Assembly (NCBI RefSeq): GCF_000002425.4
Contig: NC_037275.1
Span: 16,513-80,512 of the forward strand
Length of the DNA stretch: 64,000 nt
Reading direction: 5' to 3'
From: Physcomitrium patens
Lineage: Eukaryota; Streptophyta; Bryopsida; Funariales; Funariaceae
Notes under the pieces: generated by a model
What the model saw: only the letters and a program-made list of their open reading frames with translations
The model's database searches: none
What the model was told of the DNA's origin: nothing
In this document: positions 1 through 8,858 of the stretch, in pieces
How the letters are laid out: every line of letters begins with the position of its first letter
How positions within the stretch are numbered: position 1 is the stretch's first letter
Translations under genes and position numbers: made by a program

Positions 1-79
1 AGCTTTTCATTGATACGTTTGCATCGCAGCAGGGTTATTTGTACCTAAAGATATCATCCCTGATAGGGGAACTCAATTT

Positions 80-925
80 GTGTCGAGATTCTGGAGGACT
101 CTTTTCAAGATTTTAAAAGTGGACATAAAGCTATCTTCAGCTTTCCATCCTCAAACTGATGGACAAACAAAGCACGTAAACCAAGTCTTGGAACAGTATT
201 TAAGGTGTACCATCAACTACCAACAAGATGATTGGACAAACCTTTTGCCATTGGCAGAGTTTGCTTATAATAATACGGTACATTCCTCCACGCAACAAAC
301 ACCTTTCTTTGCCAATTATGGCTATCATCCACGACTTGATACTTTTGATTTTTCAAAAGTTGATAATCCTACAGCAGAAGATATGGCAAATCGGTTGTCA
401 GAGTTACATGCAATAATGAAGGCGCAGTTGAAGAAAGCTCAAGAACGACAAAAGATAAATGCAGATGTATATCGTAAAGAGCAACCACAACTCAACGTGG
501 GTGATAAGGTATGGCTACTTCGTCGCAATATCAAGACCACTCGACCTTGTGACAAATTGGACTATCGTAGGCTTGGCCCCTTTTCTGTTTCTGAACAGAT
601 CAACCCAGTTGCATATCGGTTACATCTACCGGAGTCAATGAAGATCCATCCTGTATTCCACGTGTCTCTTCTTGAACCATATAAGACAGTGGATATACAA
701 GGAAGAAGACAAATGCCACCGCCTCCTATAGAAGTAGATAATAATGAAGAATTTGAGGTGGAAGAGATATTAGACTCAAGGCGGCGCCGAAATAAGCTGG
801 AATATCTTGTTCATTGGTGCGGATATGATATTAGTGAGCGCACATGGGAGCCATCCAGGAATCTAGCAAATGCATCAGCTAAAGTCAAAGTTTTTCATCA
901 ACGACATCTATCAAAACCAAGATGA
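80..925 (+). pseudogene. Ty3/gypsy pol 3' fragment (integrase C-terminus and chromodomain), copy 0
   Basis: This is the 3' part of a chromovirus pol, cut by the window edge. It shows the last integrase core stretch (DRGTQF, HPQTDGQT), a GPF motif (RRLGPF) and a C-terminal chromodomain (VEEILD, YLVHW, RTWEP). It is nearly identical to 5881-6726 at an exact 5801-bp offset. The integrase catalytic Glu is Lys here (codon 170-172), and the next residue is His instead of Arg. Upstream, the pol frame can be followed only back to about position 44. Positions 17-43 do not match the other two copies and the frame hits a stop at 11-13, so the left edge is a breakpoint or a diverged junction. The first codon given is arbitrary. 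Confidence 0.9.
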
Positions 926-1020
926 AAACCTCTCTTATAAAAGAGACAAGATTGAGGCAAGATAACATTCAATTTCCTATCCTTGTTTGTAACTTCTTTG
1001 CATTTTGTGATGCTAATTAG

Positions 1021-1443
1021 ATGGAGAGCCAACAACCAGTGGATTCAACTCAAGAACCTTCGTTTGCTGACTTACCGGATGAGACATTACGATTGTCACA
1101 ACCTTCAAGACGACGCAACCGAAATGAAGACCCTCAAGAACGACATGTTCTTCCTCGAATAGATGGTGAGATACAACGCGTTTGGTATCACGACCTTGGA
1201 AGAGATTCTCGATGTTTGGTGATATTATTGGAGATAGGAACGACTCCTGATGGTGTTTCAAATGTATTATTTGAAGGAAGTTATGAAGGCTTCAACAGTG
1301 ATCAAATAACAGGGTGGTCTTCTCGCCCTGGAATGGGACACTATCGATGGCTAAGAGGATCCATCAACTATCTTCGAAGAGAACAAAGATCAGAGTATGT
1401 AGCAAATATAATTCGCCGCATATTAGATTTTCTCAATCTATAA
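1021..1443 (+). CDS. Extra ORF downstream of chromovirus pol (ORF3), copy 0
   Basis: A 140-aa ORF lies between the pol stop and the polypurine tract, 95 nt after pol. I do not recognise it. The N-terminal 45 residues are polar and Arg/Glu-rich (SRRRNRNEDPQERH). The rest looks folded (GEIQRVWYHDLGRD, LVILLEIGTTPDG, GHYRWLRGSINYL) with a basic helical C-terminus. Standard Ty3/gypsy elements end after the chromodomain, so a separate ORF here is unusual. It could be an accessory protein or a captured gene piece. It is intact in three copies, but these copies are recent duplicates, so intactness is weak evidence of function. Confidence 0.6.
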   Translation: MESQQPVDSTQEPSFADLPDETLRLSQPSRRRNRNEDPQERHVLPRIDGEIQRVWYHDLGRDSRCLVILLEIGTTPDGVSNVLFEGSYEGFNSDQITGWSSRPGMGHYRWLRGSINYLRREQRSEYVANIIRRILDFLNL

Positions 1444-1470
1444 TCACCGCTCCTCGTGGAACTCGTCCCT

Positions 1471-1484
1471 AGAAGGGGGGGTAA
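1471..1484 (+). other. Polypurine tract of copy 0
   Basis: AGAAGGGGGGGTAA sits directly before the TGTCAC start of the LTR. This is the expected place and composition for the plus-strand primer of an LTR retrotransposon. The same tract precedes the LTRs at 7286 and 16238. Confidence 0.85.
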
Positions 1485-2014
1485 TGTCACGGACATACAT
1501 ATAATTACCTATATGAATAGATAAAAGTATGTAAAAGTAGGTTAATTGTGTAATATCTTCTAGAGAAGCTTCTTAGAAGCTTCATAGACGCTGCTTTGAC
1601 TTTATAGGAGTCTATAGTTGACTTTTAGGTTAGAAACTTGGTCAACAAGTTAGCCATGTGCCACGCATGTTGGAAGCTTAAAGAACAAGCTAACTACGTG
1701 GTCCATCCATAGAAAACTTGCCTTGCAAGCAAAGGCATGTGGCCTAGAAAGTCAACATATATTGGAGGTCTTATAGAACATCGCCACGTGGCTTCTAGTT
1801 AGATAGTATATATAGAGGCAAGAGTGAAGCCCTCTTCACTCTTGTCAACTCCTTTCTTGCTTCTAGTCTAGTTTCAAGGGTCTCTAATTTTCTTGTATTT
1901 TGGCAATAGCCATTCCAGTTTCTTTCTTAATATACATACTTCTATTTTGTCCCATTTCTTTTTGAGAAAAGTCTCACTTACTCTTTAGCTTTCATCGAGT
2001 TCTTGTCCTTGACA
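1485..2014 (+). repeat. LTR A (530 bp)
   Basis: The LTR runs from TGTCACGG to CCTTGACA and is followed by CGTAG. It serves as 3' LTR of copy 0 and is the only LTR upstream of the next gag-pol. It differs from LTR B at only a few positions (for example CATTCCAG versus CATTCTAG near 1912). Ends were fixed by comparison with the solo LTR at 8859-9388, which has clean CGTAG repeats on both sides. No primer-binding region follows; satellite DNA does. Confidence 0.92.
1565..1814 (+). promoter_or_regulatory. LTR U3 promoter with stress-type motifs
   Basis: Seen in the sequence: two GAAGCTTC palindromes (1565-1572, 1576-1583) resembling a heat-shock element but with one extra base between the pairs; W-box cores TTGAC at 1596-1600 and 1618-1622 and the reverse at 1640-1645 and 1751-1755; a perfect G-box palindrome GCCACGTGGC at 1783-1792; and a TATA box TATATATA at 1807-1814. 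Order and spacing fit an RNA polymerase II promoter with transcription starting around 1840. The same motifs occur in the other four LTRs. Stress or light induction is inferred from motif identity only. Confidence 0.55.
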
Positions 2015-2083
2015 CGTAGCCAAATTTGGTATGCATTCCAACTCTTTACATAGTTCTCACATGATAACAAATATAAAACTCAG
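2015..2083 (+). repeat. Satellite fragment joined to element leader (junction at 2083/2084)
   Basis: CGTAG followed by CCAAATTTGGTATGC and on to AACTCAG equals 7816-7884, the satellite that flanks the LTR on its right. At 2084 the sequence switches without spacer to the element leader (TTGATAAG, ACATAAGCGC), which at 11036-11045 lies ~75 bp inside the element. The switch is a rearrangement junction and is near-reciprocal to the one at 16846/16847. Confidence 0.85.
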
Positions 2084-2242
2084 TTGATAAGACATAAGCG
2101 CATTAGAAGTTGCGGATTACCCTCTTTTAAACTGATATTGTTCTTAGTATTTTCTTTGTTATCAATTCCTCTCTTCTATTTGTTTTGAGCGTTGTTAGAC
2201 ATCTTCTCTTTTCTAAGTGCTACTATGGCAGAGCTTGTTTAA

Positions 2243-3232
2243 ATGAAGAGTGCAATGGCACAGATGCAAGAACAATTGAGGGAGTTAATGCTTGCGATGC
2301 ATCAACTCAATTTACCACCACAAGGAGCAACAAGAATGGTAGGAAGTGAAGATATAGAGATGATTGGGGCTGCTTCAACATCTGCACCAAACCATGTCCC
2401 TTCTCCCAGAATGGAACACCCTTCGAGTGTTAGAGAACCGAGAGTTGCCTTGCCCGAGAAGTTTGATGGTACCAGATTCAAGTTTCGAGGATTCATCAAT
2501 CAGGTCCAACTAGTGATTGAACTTCAACCCCAGAGCTATCCAACTCCAGGGTCACAAGTAAGATTCATTGGTACACTTCTTTCAGGTTCAGCATTGTCAT
2601 GGTTTTCATCTTTTCTTGAACGACGAGATCCAATATTGGATAATCTGGAGGCTTTTTTGGCGGAGTTTCGATCCATGTTTGGAGAACATGATGCAATTCG
2701 TGTTGCAACCAACAAGATCCGTATTTTGCGACAAGGCAATCGATCAGTAACATTATATGCTTCGCAATTTCGACAACTTACAACTGATATCAAGTGGGAT
2801 GATGCCGCACTTGTGAGTCAATTTCTCTACGGATTACAATATGAGGTAAAGAAATTGATGCTTAATTTACCTGATCCTCAAACATTGAGTCAAGCAATTG
2901 ACTTTGCTGTGAAGTGCGACAATCGACTTTTTGAATTTCGATCCGAGAGTCGCACAAGTGGGCCTCAACGTTACTACAATTCAATGGCAACACCGACGTC
3001 TCCTCAACACATACCTTCGGAAGTAGAGGATATGCAAATTGATGCGGTACGTTTCAAACCTCTTACTGAGCAAGAAAAGTCTCGTCGTCGACAAGAAGGA
3101 TTGTGCTTATATTGTGGAGAACCTAAGCACACTGCTCAACATTGTCCAAAGAAGCGACGTAACTACAAAATGAGGAGTACGGCTGTCAAAGAAGACAGTA
3201 TGTCGGAAAACGAGTACGTCCAGCTACAATAG
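2243..3232 (+). CDS. gag: gag polyprotein of element 1
   Basis: A 329-aa Gag: N-terminal coiled region (MAQMQEQLRELM), capsid-like retrotransposon gag domain over roughly residues 75-230 (LPEKFDGTRF, ALSWFSSFL, LYASQFRQL), and one CCHC zinc knuckle near the C-terminus (CLYCGEPKHTAQHC, C-x2-C-x4-H-x4-C). It packages the element RNA. An in-frame ATG lies at 2225 with codons MAELV, then TAA (2240-2242), then this ATG. The original start was probably 2225, with CAA changed to TAA at codon 6. The gag stop is TAG at 3230-3232, overlapping the open pol frame. Confidence 0.9.
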   Translation: MKSAMAQMQEQLRELMLAMHQLNLPPQGATRMVGSEDIEMIGAASTSAPNHVPSPRMEHPSSVREPRVALPEKFDGTRFKFRGFINQVQLVIELQPQSYPTPGSQVRFIGTLLSGSALSWFSSFLERRDPILDNLEAFLAEFRSMFGEHDAIRVATNKIRILRQGNRSVTLYASQFRQLTTDIKWDDAALVSQFLYGLQYEVKKLMLNLPDPQTLSQAIDFAVKCDNRLFEFRSESRTSGPQRYYNSMATPTSPQHIPSEVEDMQIDAVRFKPLTEQEKSRRRQEGLCLYCGEPKHTAQHCPKKRRNYKMRSTAVKEDSMSENEYVQLQ

Positions 3233-3237
3233 GGACC

Positions 3238-5148
3238 GTGCGGCTGGAATCTTGTACAACTTCTAATAAAGGTCCTATCCTCTCCTCAAAACCATCTCCT
3301 TGTTTTATAATAGATGTGCATTTAGGACCTAATAATTACAAAGCCTCTGCCTTGGTAGATTCAGGAGCCTCATCTTGTTTTTTAGATGAAGAATTTGCTA
3401 GATGTCATAGAATATCATTAATACAAAAAACTAAACCTGTACACGTAGAAGTCATAGATGGTCGTCCGTTGTCTTCTGGAGAGGTAATTCACGAAACACT
3501 TCCTGTAGATGTAGTAATAAATGGTCATAGTAGTTGCGTAATTTTTAATATAATTAGATCTCCCTCTAATCCAGTAATTTTAGGCTTATCATGGTTAGAA
3601 AAGTATAATCCTCGAATAGATTGGATTTCTCGTAAACTTGATTTTCCTCAGAGCATTAGTAACAGTTCTATTAACCAAGTAAAAAACCATGAGTCTAGTA
3701 TAGTAAAACTCACACCTATAGGTGCAAAAGCATTTATACACGCAGCAAAAGAAGGATCAACTTTTGCTATTTATGCTGCACCTATTTCTGAAAGCGTAAA
3801 GACTTCAAGTGGCATTCCAAGTCAATATCAGGATTATCAAGACGTTTTTGAGAAAAAAAATGCAGATATTCTTCCTGAGCATCGCCCATACGATTGTTCA
3901 ATCGATCTCAAGGAAGGAACTCAGCCACCACTTGGACCAATTTACAGTTTATCGCAAGATGAGTTGGCTGAACTCAAGACATATATTGACGAGAATTTAG
4001 CGAAGAATTTCATACGCCATTCAAAATCTCCAGCAGGAGCTCCAATTTTATTCGTAAAGAAAAAAGATGGATCTTTACGAATGTGTGTTGACTATCGAGG
4101 ACTCAACAAGATCACAATCAAGAACAGGTATCCATTACCTTTGATATCAGGACTCCTTGACCAGTTAAATCAAGCTAAGATCTATACAAAAATAGATCTA
4201 AGAAGAGCATATAATCTAGTACGGATCAAAGAAGGAGATGAATGGAAGACTGCGTTTCGAACCAGGTACGGGCATTTTGAATATAATGTCATGCCTTTTG
4301 GACTCACGAATGCACCAGCTGCTTTTCAACATCTCATGAATGATGTATTTCGTGAATTCTTAGACAATTTTGTCGTCTGCTACCTAGACGATATCCTGAT
4401 TTATTCTAAGAATGTTGAAGAACATGAAATACATGTTCGCCAAGTATTACAAAAACTCAGAGATGCAGGATTGTACGCCAAGATGGAAAAGTGTGTATTT
4501 CACACTACTCAAGTTGACTTTTTAGGATACATCATTTCAAATGATGGTCTTATGATGGATTCTAAGAAAGTCCAAACAATCATGGATTGGAAGATTCCAA
4601 AGACTGTGAGAGATGTCCAATGTTTCTTGGGATTTGCCAATTACTATCGGATCTTCATCAAAGACTTCTCACGAGTTGCAGCTCCACTTACACGCTTGAC
4701 TAGTAAAGATAAATTCCAATGGAATCAAGAAGCGGAAGCAGCATTTGAAGCCTTGAAGACATCGTTTGTCTCTGCACCAGTCTTATATCATGTTGATTTT
4801 TCCAAGGCATTTTTTATGGAAACAGACGCATCGGATTTTGCCTTGGGTGCAGTTTTATCACAAATGGGAATAGATGACAAACTTCATCCGATAGCTTTTC
4901 ATTCAAGAAAATTCTCAGCAGCCGAGATCAATTATGAGATCCACGATAAAGAACTTCTTACAATCGTGGATTCCTTTCAAGAATGGCGTCATTATCTAGA
5001 AGGTGCTTCTAGTCGAGTCACTGTGTATACAGATCACAAGAACCTCGAGTATTTCATGTCAGCACGCGTGTTGAATCGTTGTCAAGCTCGTTGGAGTATG
5101 TCTTTGTCAAGATTCGACTTCATTATCACTTATCGGCCAGGAAAATAA
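3238..5148 (+). CDS. pol: pol part 1: protease, reverse transcriptase, RNase H (element 1)
   Basis: Aspartic protease at residues ~25-125 with active site DSG (41-43). Reverse transcriptase ~220-450 with motif A Asp320, FGLTNAP and catalytic YLDD (382-385). RNase H ~525-636 (ETDAS, YEIHDKELL, YTDHKNLEYF). The frame is -1 relative to gag and open from 3163, so it overlaps the gag end by about 70 nt. I see no canonical slippery heptamer, and the GTG start given is nominal. The ORF ends with TAA (5146-5148) inside the conserved linker before integrase (RPGK, stop, QG, DALSRR), best explained as CAA changed to TAA. Motif A reads DLRRAY here but DLRGAY in element 2. Confidence 0.9.
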   Translation: MRLESCTTSNKGPILSSKPSPCFIIDVHLGPNNYKASALVDSGASSCFLDEEFARCHRISLIQKTKPVHVEVIDGRPLSSGEVIHETLPVDVVINGHSSCVIFNIIRSPSNPVILGLSWLEKYNPRIDWISRKLDFPQSISNSSINQVKNHESSIVKLTPIGAKAFIHAAKEGSTFAIYAAPISESVKTSSGIPSQYQDYQDVFEKKNADILPEHRPYDCSIDLKEGTQPPLGPIYSLSQDELAELKTYIDENLAKNFIRHSKSPAGAPILFVKKKDGSLRMCVDYRGLNKITIKNRYPLPLISGLLDQLNQAKIYTKIDLRRAYNLVRIKEGDEWKTAFRTRYGHFEYNVMPFGLTNAPAAFQHLMNDVFREFLDNFVVCYLDDILIYSKNVEEHEIHVRQVLQKLRDAGLYAKMEKCVFHTTQVDFLGYIISNDGLMMDSKKVQTIMDWKIPKTVRDVQCFLGFANYYRIFIKDFSRVAAPLTRLTSKDKFQWNQEAEAAFEALKTSFVSAPVLYHVDFSKAFFMETDASDFALGAVLSQMGIDDKLHPIAFHSRKFSAAEINYEIHDKELLTIVDSFQEWRHYLEGASSRVTVYTDHKNLEYFMSARVLNRCQARWSMSLSRFDFIITYRPGK

Positions 5149-5154
5149 CAAGGT

Positions 5155-6726
5155 TTGTCCGATGCCCTGTCTAGACGTTCTTATTTTGTACCAAAAGAAG
5201 GAGATGCAGCTTTTGAGCAACAAAGAACGGTCCTCTTGAAACCGGAGCAATTTCATCTCCGAGCAGTGAAATCAACATTGACTGTTGATTCAACTTTTCT
5301 CAAGCAAATCCAGTCCAGTATGTCCTCAGACCCTCTTGTTCATGATATCAAGAATAATTCTTCCAAATCTCATGATTCTTCTAAGTTCGAGTTCAAGAAT
5401 AATCTATTATATTTTGAAGGACGCCTATATGTTCTAGAAGGAAAAGCACGTTTGCGTGTTCTTCAAGCACGTCATGACTTTCCAGCAGCAGGGCACTTTG
5501 GATATAATAAGACTCTGGAACTCATATCAAGAGATTTTTGGTGGCCACAAATGTGGAAGTCAGTCAAAGACTTTGTACAATCATGTGATATTTGTTCAAG
5601 ATCAAAAATTCCTCGACATCGACCTTACGGACTTCTTCAGCCATTACCTATACCAGAACAACCATGGTCTTCTGTTTCTATGGATTTCATCACAGATCTT
5701 CCAAACTCAAGATCTTATGATTCTATATTTGTGATAGTAGATCGTTTCACCAAGATGGCACATTTTATGCCATGTACAAAATCTATCACAGGTGAAGAAA
5801 CAGCTAAGCTTTTCATTGATAATATCTATCGCTATCATGGATTACCTAAAGATATCATATCGGATAGGGGAACTCAATTTGTGTCGAGATTCTGGAGGAC
5901 TCTTTTCAAGATTTTAAAAGTGGACATAAAGCTATCTTCAGCTTTCCATCCTCAAACTGATGGACAAACAAAGCGCGTAAACCAAGTCTTGGAACAGTAT
6001 TTAAGGTGTACCATCAACTACCAACAAGATGATTGGACAAACCTTCTGCCATTGGCAGAGTTTGCTTATAATAATACGGTACATTCCTCCACGCAACAAA
6101 CACCTTTCTTTGCCAATTATGGCTATCATCCACGACTTGATACTTTTGATTTTTCAAAAGTTGATAATCCTACAGCAGAAGATATGGCAAATCGGTTGTC
6201 AGAGTTACATGCAATAATGAAGGCGCAGTTGAAGAAAGCTCAAGAACGACAAAAGATAAATGCAGATGTATATCGTAAAGAGCAACCACAACTCAACGTG
6301 GGTGATAAGGTATGGCTACTTCGTCGCAATATCAAGACCACTCGACCTTGTGACAAATTGGACTATCGTAGGCTTGGCCCCTTTTCTGTTTCTGAACAGA
6401 TCAACCCAGTTGCATATCGGTTACATCTACCGGAGTCAATGAAGATCCATCCTGTATTCCACGTGTCTCTTCTTGAACCATATAAGACAGTGGATATACA
6501 AGGAAGAAGACAAATGCCACCGCCTCCTATAGAAGTAGATAATAATGAAGAATTTGAGGTGGAAGAGATATTAGACTCAAGGCGGCGCCGAAATAAGCTG
6601 GAATATCTTGTTCATTGGTGCGGATATGATATTAGTGAGCGCACATGGGAGCCATCCAGGAATCTAGCAAATGCATCAGCTAAAGTCAAAGTTTTTCATC
6701 AACGACATCCATCAAAACCAAGATGA
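5155..6726 (+). pseudogene. pol: pol part 2: integrase with chromodomain, catalytically dead (element 1)
   Basis: It continues the same frame after the TAA at 5146-5148. Residues counted from 5155: HHCC zinc domain H107, H114, C144, C147; DDE core D177 and D237, but the third acidic residue, expected at 273 in the GQTERVNQ motif, is Lys (codon AAG, 5971-5973). GPF motif near 420 and chromodomain ~465-515 (VEEILD, YLVHW, RTWEP), which in chromoviruses directs integration to marked chromatin. The Glu-to-Lys change should abolish strand transfer. All three copies share it. Confidence 0.9.
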
Positions 6727-6821
6727 AAACCTCTCTTATAAAAGAGACAAGATTGAGGCAAGATAACATTCAATTTCCTATCCTTGTTTGTAACTTCTTT
6801 GCATTTTGTGATGCTAATTAG

Positions 6822-7244
6822 ATGGAGAGCCAACAACCAGTGGATTCAACTCAAGAACCTTCGTTTGCTGACTTACCGGATGAGACATTACGATTGTCAC
6901 AACCTTCAAGACGACGCAACCGAAATGAAGACCCTCAAGAACGACATGTTCTTCCTCGAATAGATGGTGAGATACAACGCGTTTGGTATCACGACCTTGG
7001 AAGAGATTCTCGATGTTTGGTGATATTATTGGAGATAGGAACGACTCCTGATGGTGTTTCAAATGTATTATTTGAAGGAAGTTATGAAGGCTTCAACAGT
7101 GATCAAATAACAGGGTGGTCTTCTCGCCCTGGAATGGGACACTATCGATGGCTAAGAGGATCCATCAACTATCTTCGAAGAGAACAAAGATCAGAGTATG
7201 TAGCAAATATAATTCGCCGCATATTAGATTTTCTCAATCTATAA
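6822..7244 (+). CDS. ORF3 of element 1
   Basis: Same 140-aa protein as at 1021-1443, identical in translation. It starts with ATG immediately after an in-frame TAG (TTAGATGG) 95 nt beyond pol and stops 41 bp before the LTR. It has no recognised domain, no signal peptide and no membrane segment. Translation could come from a subgenomic transcript; no splice acceptor was evident upstream. Confidence 0.6.
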   Translation: MESQQPVDSTQEPSFADLPDETLRLSQPSRRRNRNEDPQERHVLPRIDGEIQRVWYHDLGRDSRCLVILLEIGTTPDGVSNVLFEGSYEGFNSDQITGWSSRPGMGHYRWLRGSINYLRREQRSEYVANIIRRILDFLNL

Positions 7245-7285
7245 TCACCGCTCCTCGTGGAACTCGTCCCTAGAAGGGGGGGTAA

Positions 7286-7815
7286 TGTCACGGACATACA
7301 TATAATTACCTATATGAATAGATAAAAGTATGTAAAAGTAGGTTAATTGTGTAATATCTTCTAGAGAAGCTTCTTAGAAGCTTCATAGACGCTGCTTTGA
7401 CTTTATAGGAGTCTATAGTTGACTTTTAGGTTAGAAACTTGGTCAACAAGTTAGCCATGTGCCACGCATGTTGGAAGCTTAAAGAACAAGCTAACTACGT
7501 GGTCCATCCATAGAAAACTTGCCTTGCAAGCAAAGGCATGTGGCCTAGAAAGTCAACATATATTGGAGGTCTTATAGAACATCGCCACGTGGCTTCTAGT
7601 TAGATAGTATATATAGAGGCAAGAGTGAAGCCCTCTTCACTCTTGTCAACTCCTTTCTTGCTTCTAGTCTAGTTTCAAGGGTCTCTAATTTTCTTGTATT
7701 TTGGCAATAGCCATTCTAGTTTCTTTCTTAATATACATATTTCTATTTTGTCCCATTTCTTTTTGAGAAAAGTCTCACTTACTCTTTAGCTTTCATCGAG
7801 TTCTTGTCCTTGACA
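7286..7815 (+). repeat. LTR B, 3' LTR of element 1 (530 bp)
   Basis: TGTCACGG to CCTTGACA, preceded by the polypurine tract (7272-7285) and followed by CGTAG (7816-7820), then satellite CCAAATTTGG. It differs from LTR A at a few single bases. Its CGTAG flank matches the CGTAG before LTR D (10430-10434) and both flanks of the solo LTR. Confidence 0.92.
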
Positions 7816-7820
7816 CGTAG

Positions 7821-8741
7821 CCAAATTTGGTATGCATTCCAACTCTTTACATAGTTCTCACATGATAACAAATATAAAACTCAGATTCCGAATTAAGGTC
7901 CCTAAACCCTAAAACCTGAAAAATGAAACTCATATTTTTGAGAAACAAAAACGTTTATAGATGTCTTTGAGACAATAGAAGGCTTGGCAAAATTTCAAAC
8001 TGAAAAAAGTTGTGATACATTGAGAGATATGTAGGATCAAAAACCTCTAAGACACTCTTGTAACCCTAAATCCTAAACCCTAATCCTAAACCCTCTAAAT
8101 CCTAAACCCTAGAAATATATAAAAAATAGTATACATATAATATTTTGAAACAAAAAAGGACATATACGTACATATGCTATTTAATATATTAGTATTATAT
8201 CTAGGTGCCTCTATGTATTTATTATATATTTAATTTCATTTCACTTTTTTGTTTCCTCATATATTAATCAAAGACAATTTCTTGCGATTTTGAAAACCTC
8301 ATAACTCCTAAATCCTAAAAACTTGCTCGAGACCCTAAGACCCTAGAACCCTAGAACCCTAAATCCTACAACCCTAAGACCCTAAGACCCTAGAATCCTT
8401 AACCCTAAGACCCTAGAATCCTAGAACCCTAAGATCCCAAGACCTTAAGACCCTAAGACCCTAAGACCCTAAACCCTAAACCCTAAACTTTAGAATCCTA
8501 GAATCCTAAGACCCTAAGACCCTAAGACTCTAGAATCCTAAGATCCTAGAACCTTAAGACCTTAGAACCCTAATACCCACAAACTCTAAGACCCTCAAAT
8601 TCTAAGACCCTAGAACTCTACAACCCTAAGACCTTAAAACCCTAATATCCTAAAACCCTAGAATCCTAATATCCTAAGACCCTAAGACCCTAGAACCCTA
8701 AGATCCTAGTACTCCAAGACCCTAGAACCCCAAGACCCTAG
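7821..8741 (+). repeat. Telomere-like satellite unit, interrupted at its right end
   Basis: The unit starts CCAAATTTGGTATGC, then CCCTAAACCCTAAAACC, then a ~150-bp core (7930-8075: AAACAAAAACGTTTATAG, GGCTTGGCAAAATTTC, ACCTCTAAGACACTCTTG), an AT-rich stretch, and a long tract of degenerate 7-8 bp repeats (CCCTAAGA, CCCTAGAA, ATCCTAGA). It contains no gene. At 8741 it breaks into an ORF3 fragment instead of completing the unit. Confidence 0.85.
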
Positions 8742-8819
8742 AACCTATCTTCGAAGAGAACAAAGATCAGAGTATGTAGCAAATATAATTCGCCGCATAT
8801 TAGATTTTCTCAATCTATA
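8742..8819 (+). pseudogene. 77-bp tail of ORF3 inserted in satellite
   Basis: TATCTTCGAAGAGAAC through CTCAATCTATAA matches the last ~77 bp of ORF3 (1367-1443), including its stop. It replaces the part of the satellite that reads CTTAAGACCC through AACAAAT in the copy at 10317-10396. The satellite resumes with TTGGTGACACC at 8821. No LTR or polypurine tract accompanies it, so it is filler DNA from a repair event, not a transposition. Confidence 0.8.
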
Positions 8820-8858
8820 ATTGGTGACACCATACACCTAGGATTTGTTTTGGCGTAG

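Larger units (their letters stand above)
1485..7815 (+). mobile_element. Ty3/gypsy chromovirus element 1, with replaced primer-binding region
   Basis: The order is LTR A, 69 bp of foreign satellite (2015-2083), leader, gag, protease-RT-RNase H, integrase-chromodomain, ORF3, polypurine tract, LTR B. The C-terminal chromodomain places it in the chromovirus branch of Metaviridae. The leader resumes at TTGATAAG (2084), so the primer-binding site is missing and this copy cannot start reverse transcription normally. Integrase lacks its catalytic Glu and pol has an in-frame stop. From 2084 to 7884 the unit repeats the preceding copy with a 5801-bp period, so this is one unit of a tandem array and not an independent insertion. 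Confidence 0.9.

Noticed and set aside
1013-1261. Minus-strand ORF opposite ORF3
   Set aside because: It is the antisense shadow of ORF3, with no protein-like features, and repeats with every copy.
2302-2793. Minus-strand ORFs inside gag
   Set aside because: They overlap the strongly supported gag domain and CCHC knuckle; shadows.
3205-3211. Programmed -1 frameshift at GGAAAAC
   Set aside because: It does not fit X-XXY-YYZ in the gag frame. Frame offset alone in duplicated copies is not evidence of recoding.
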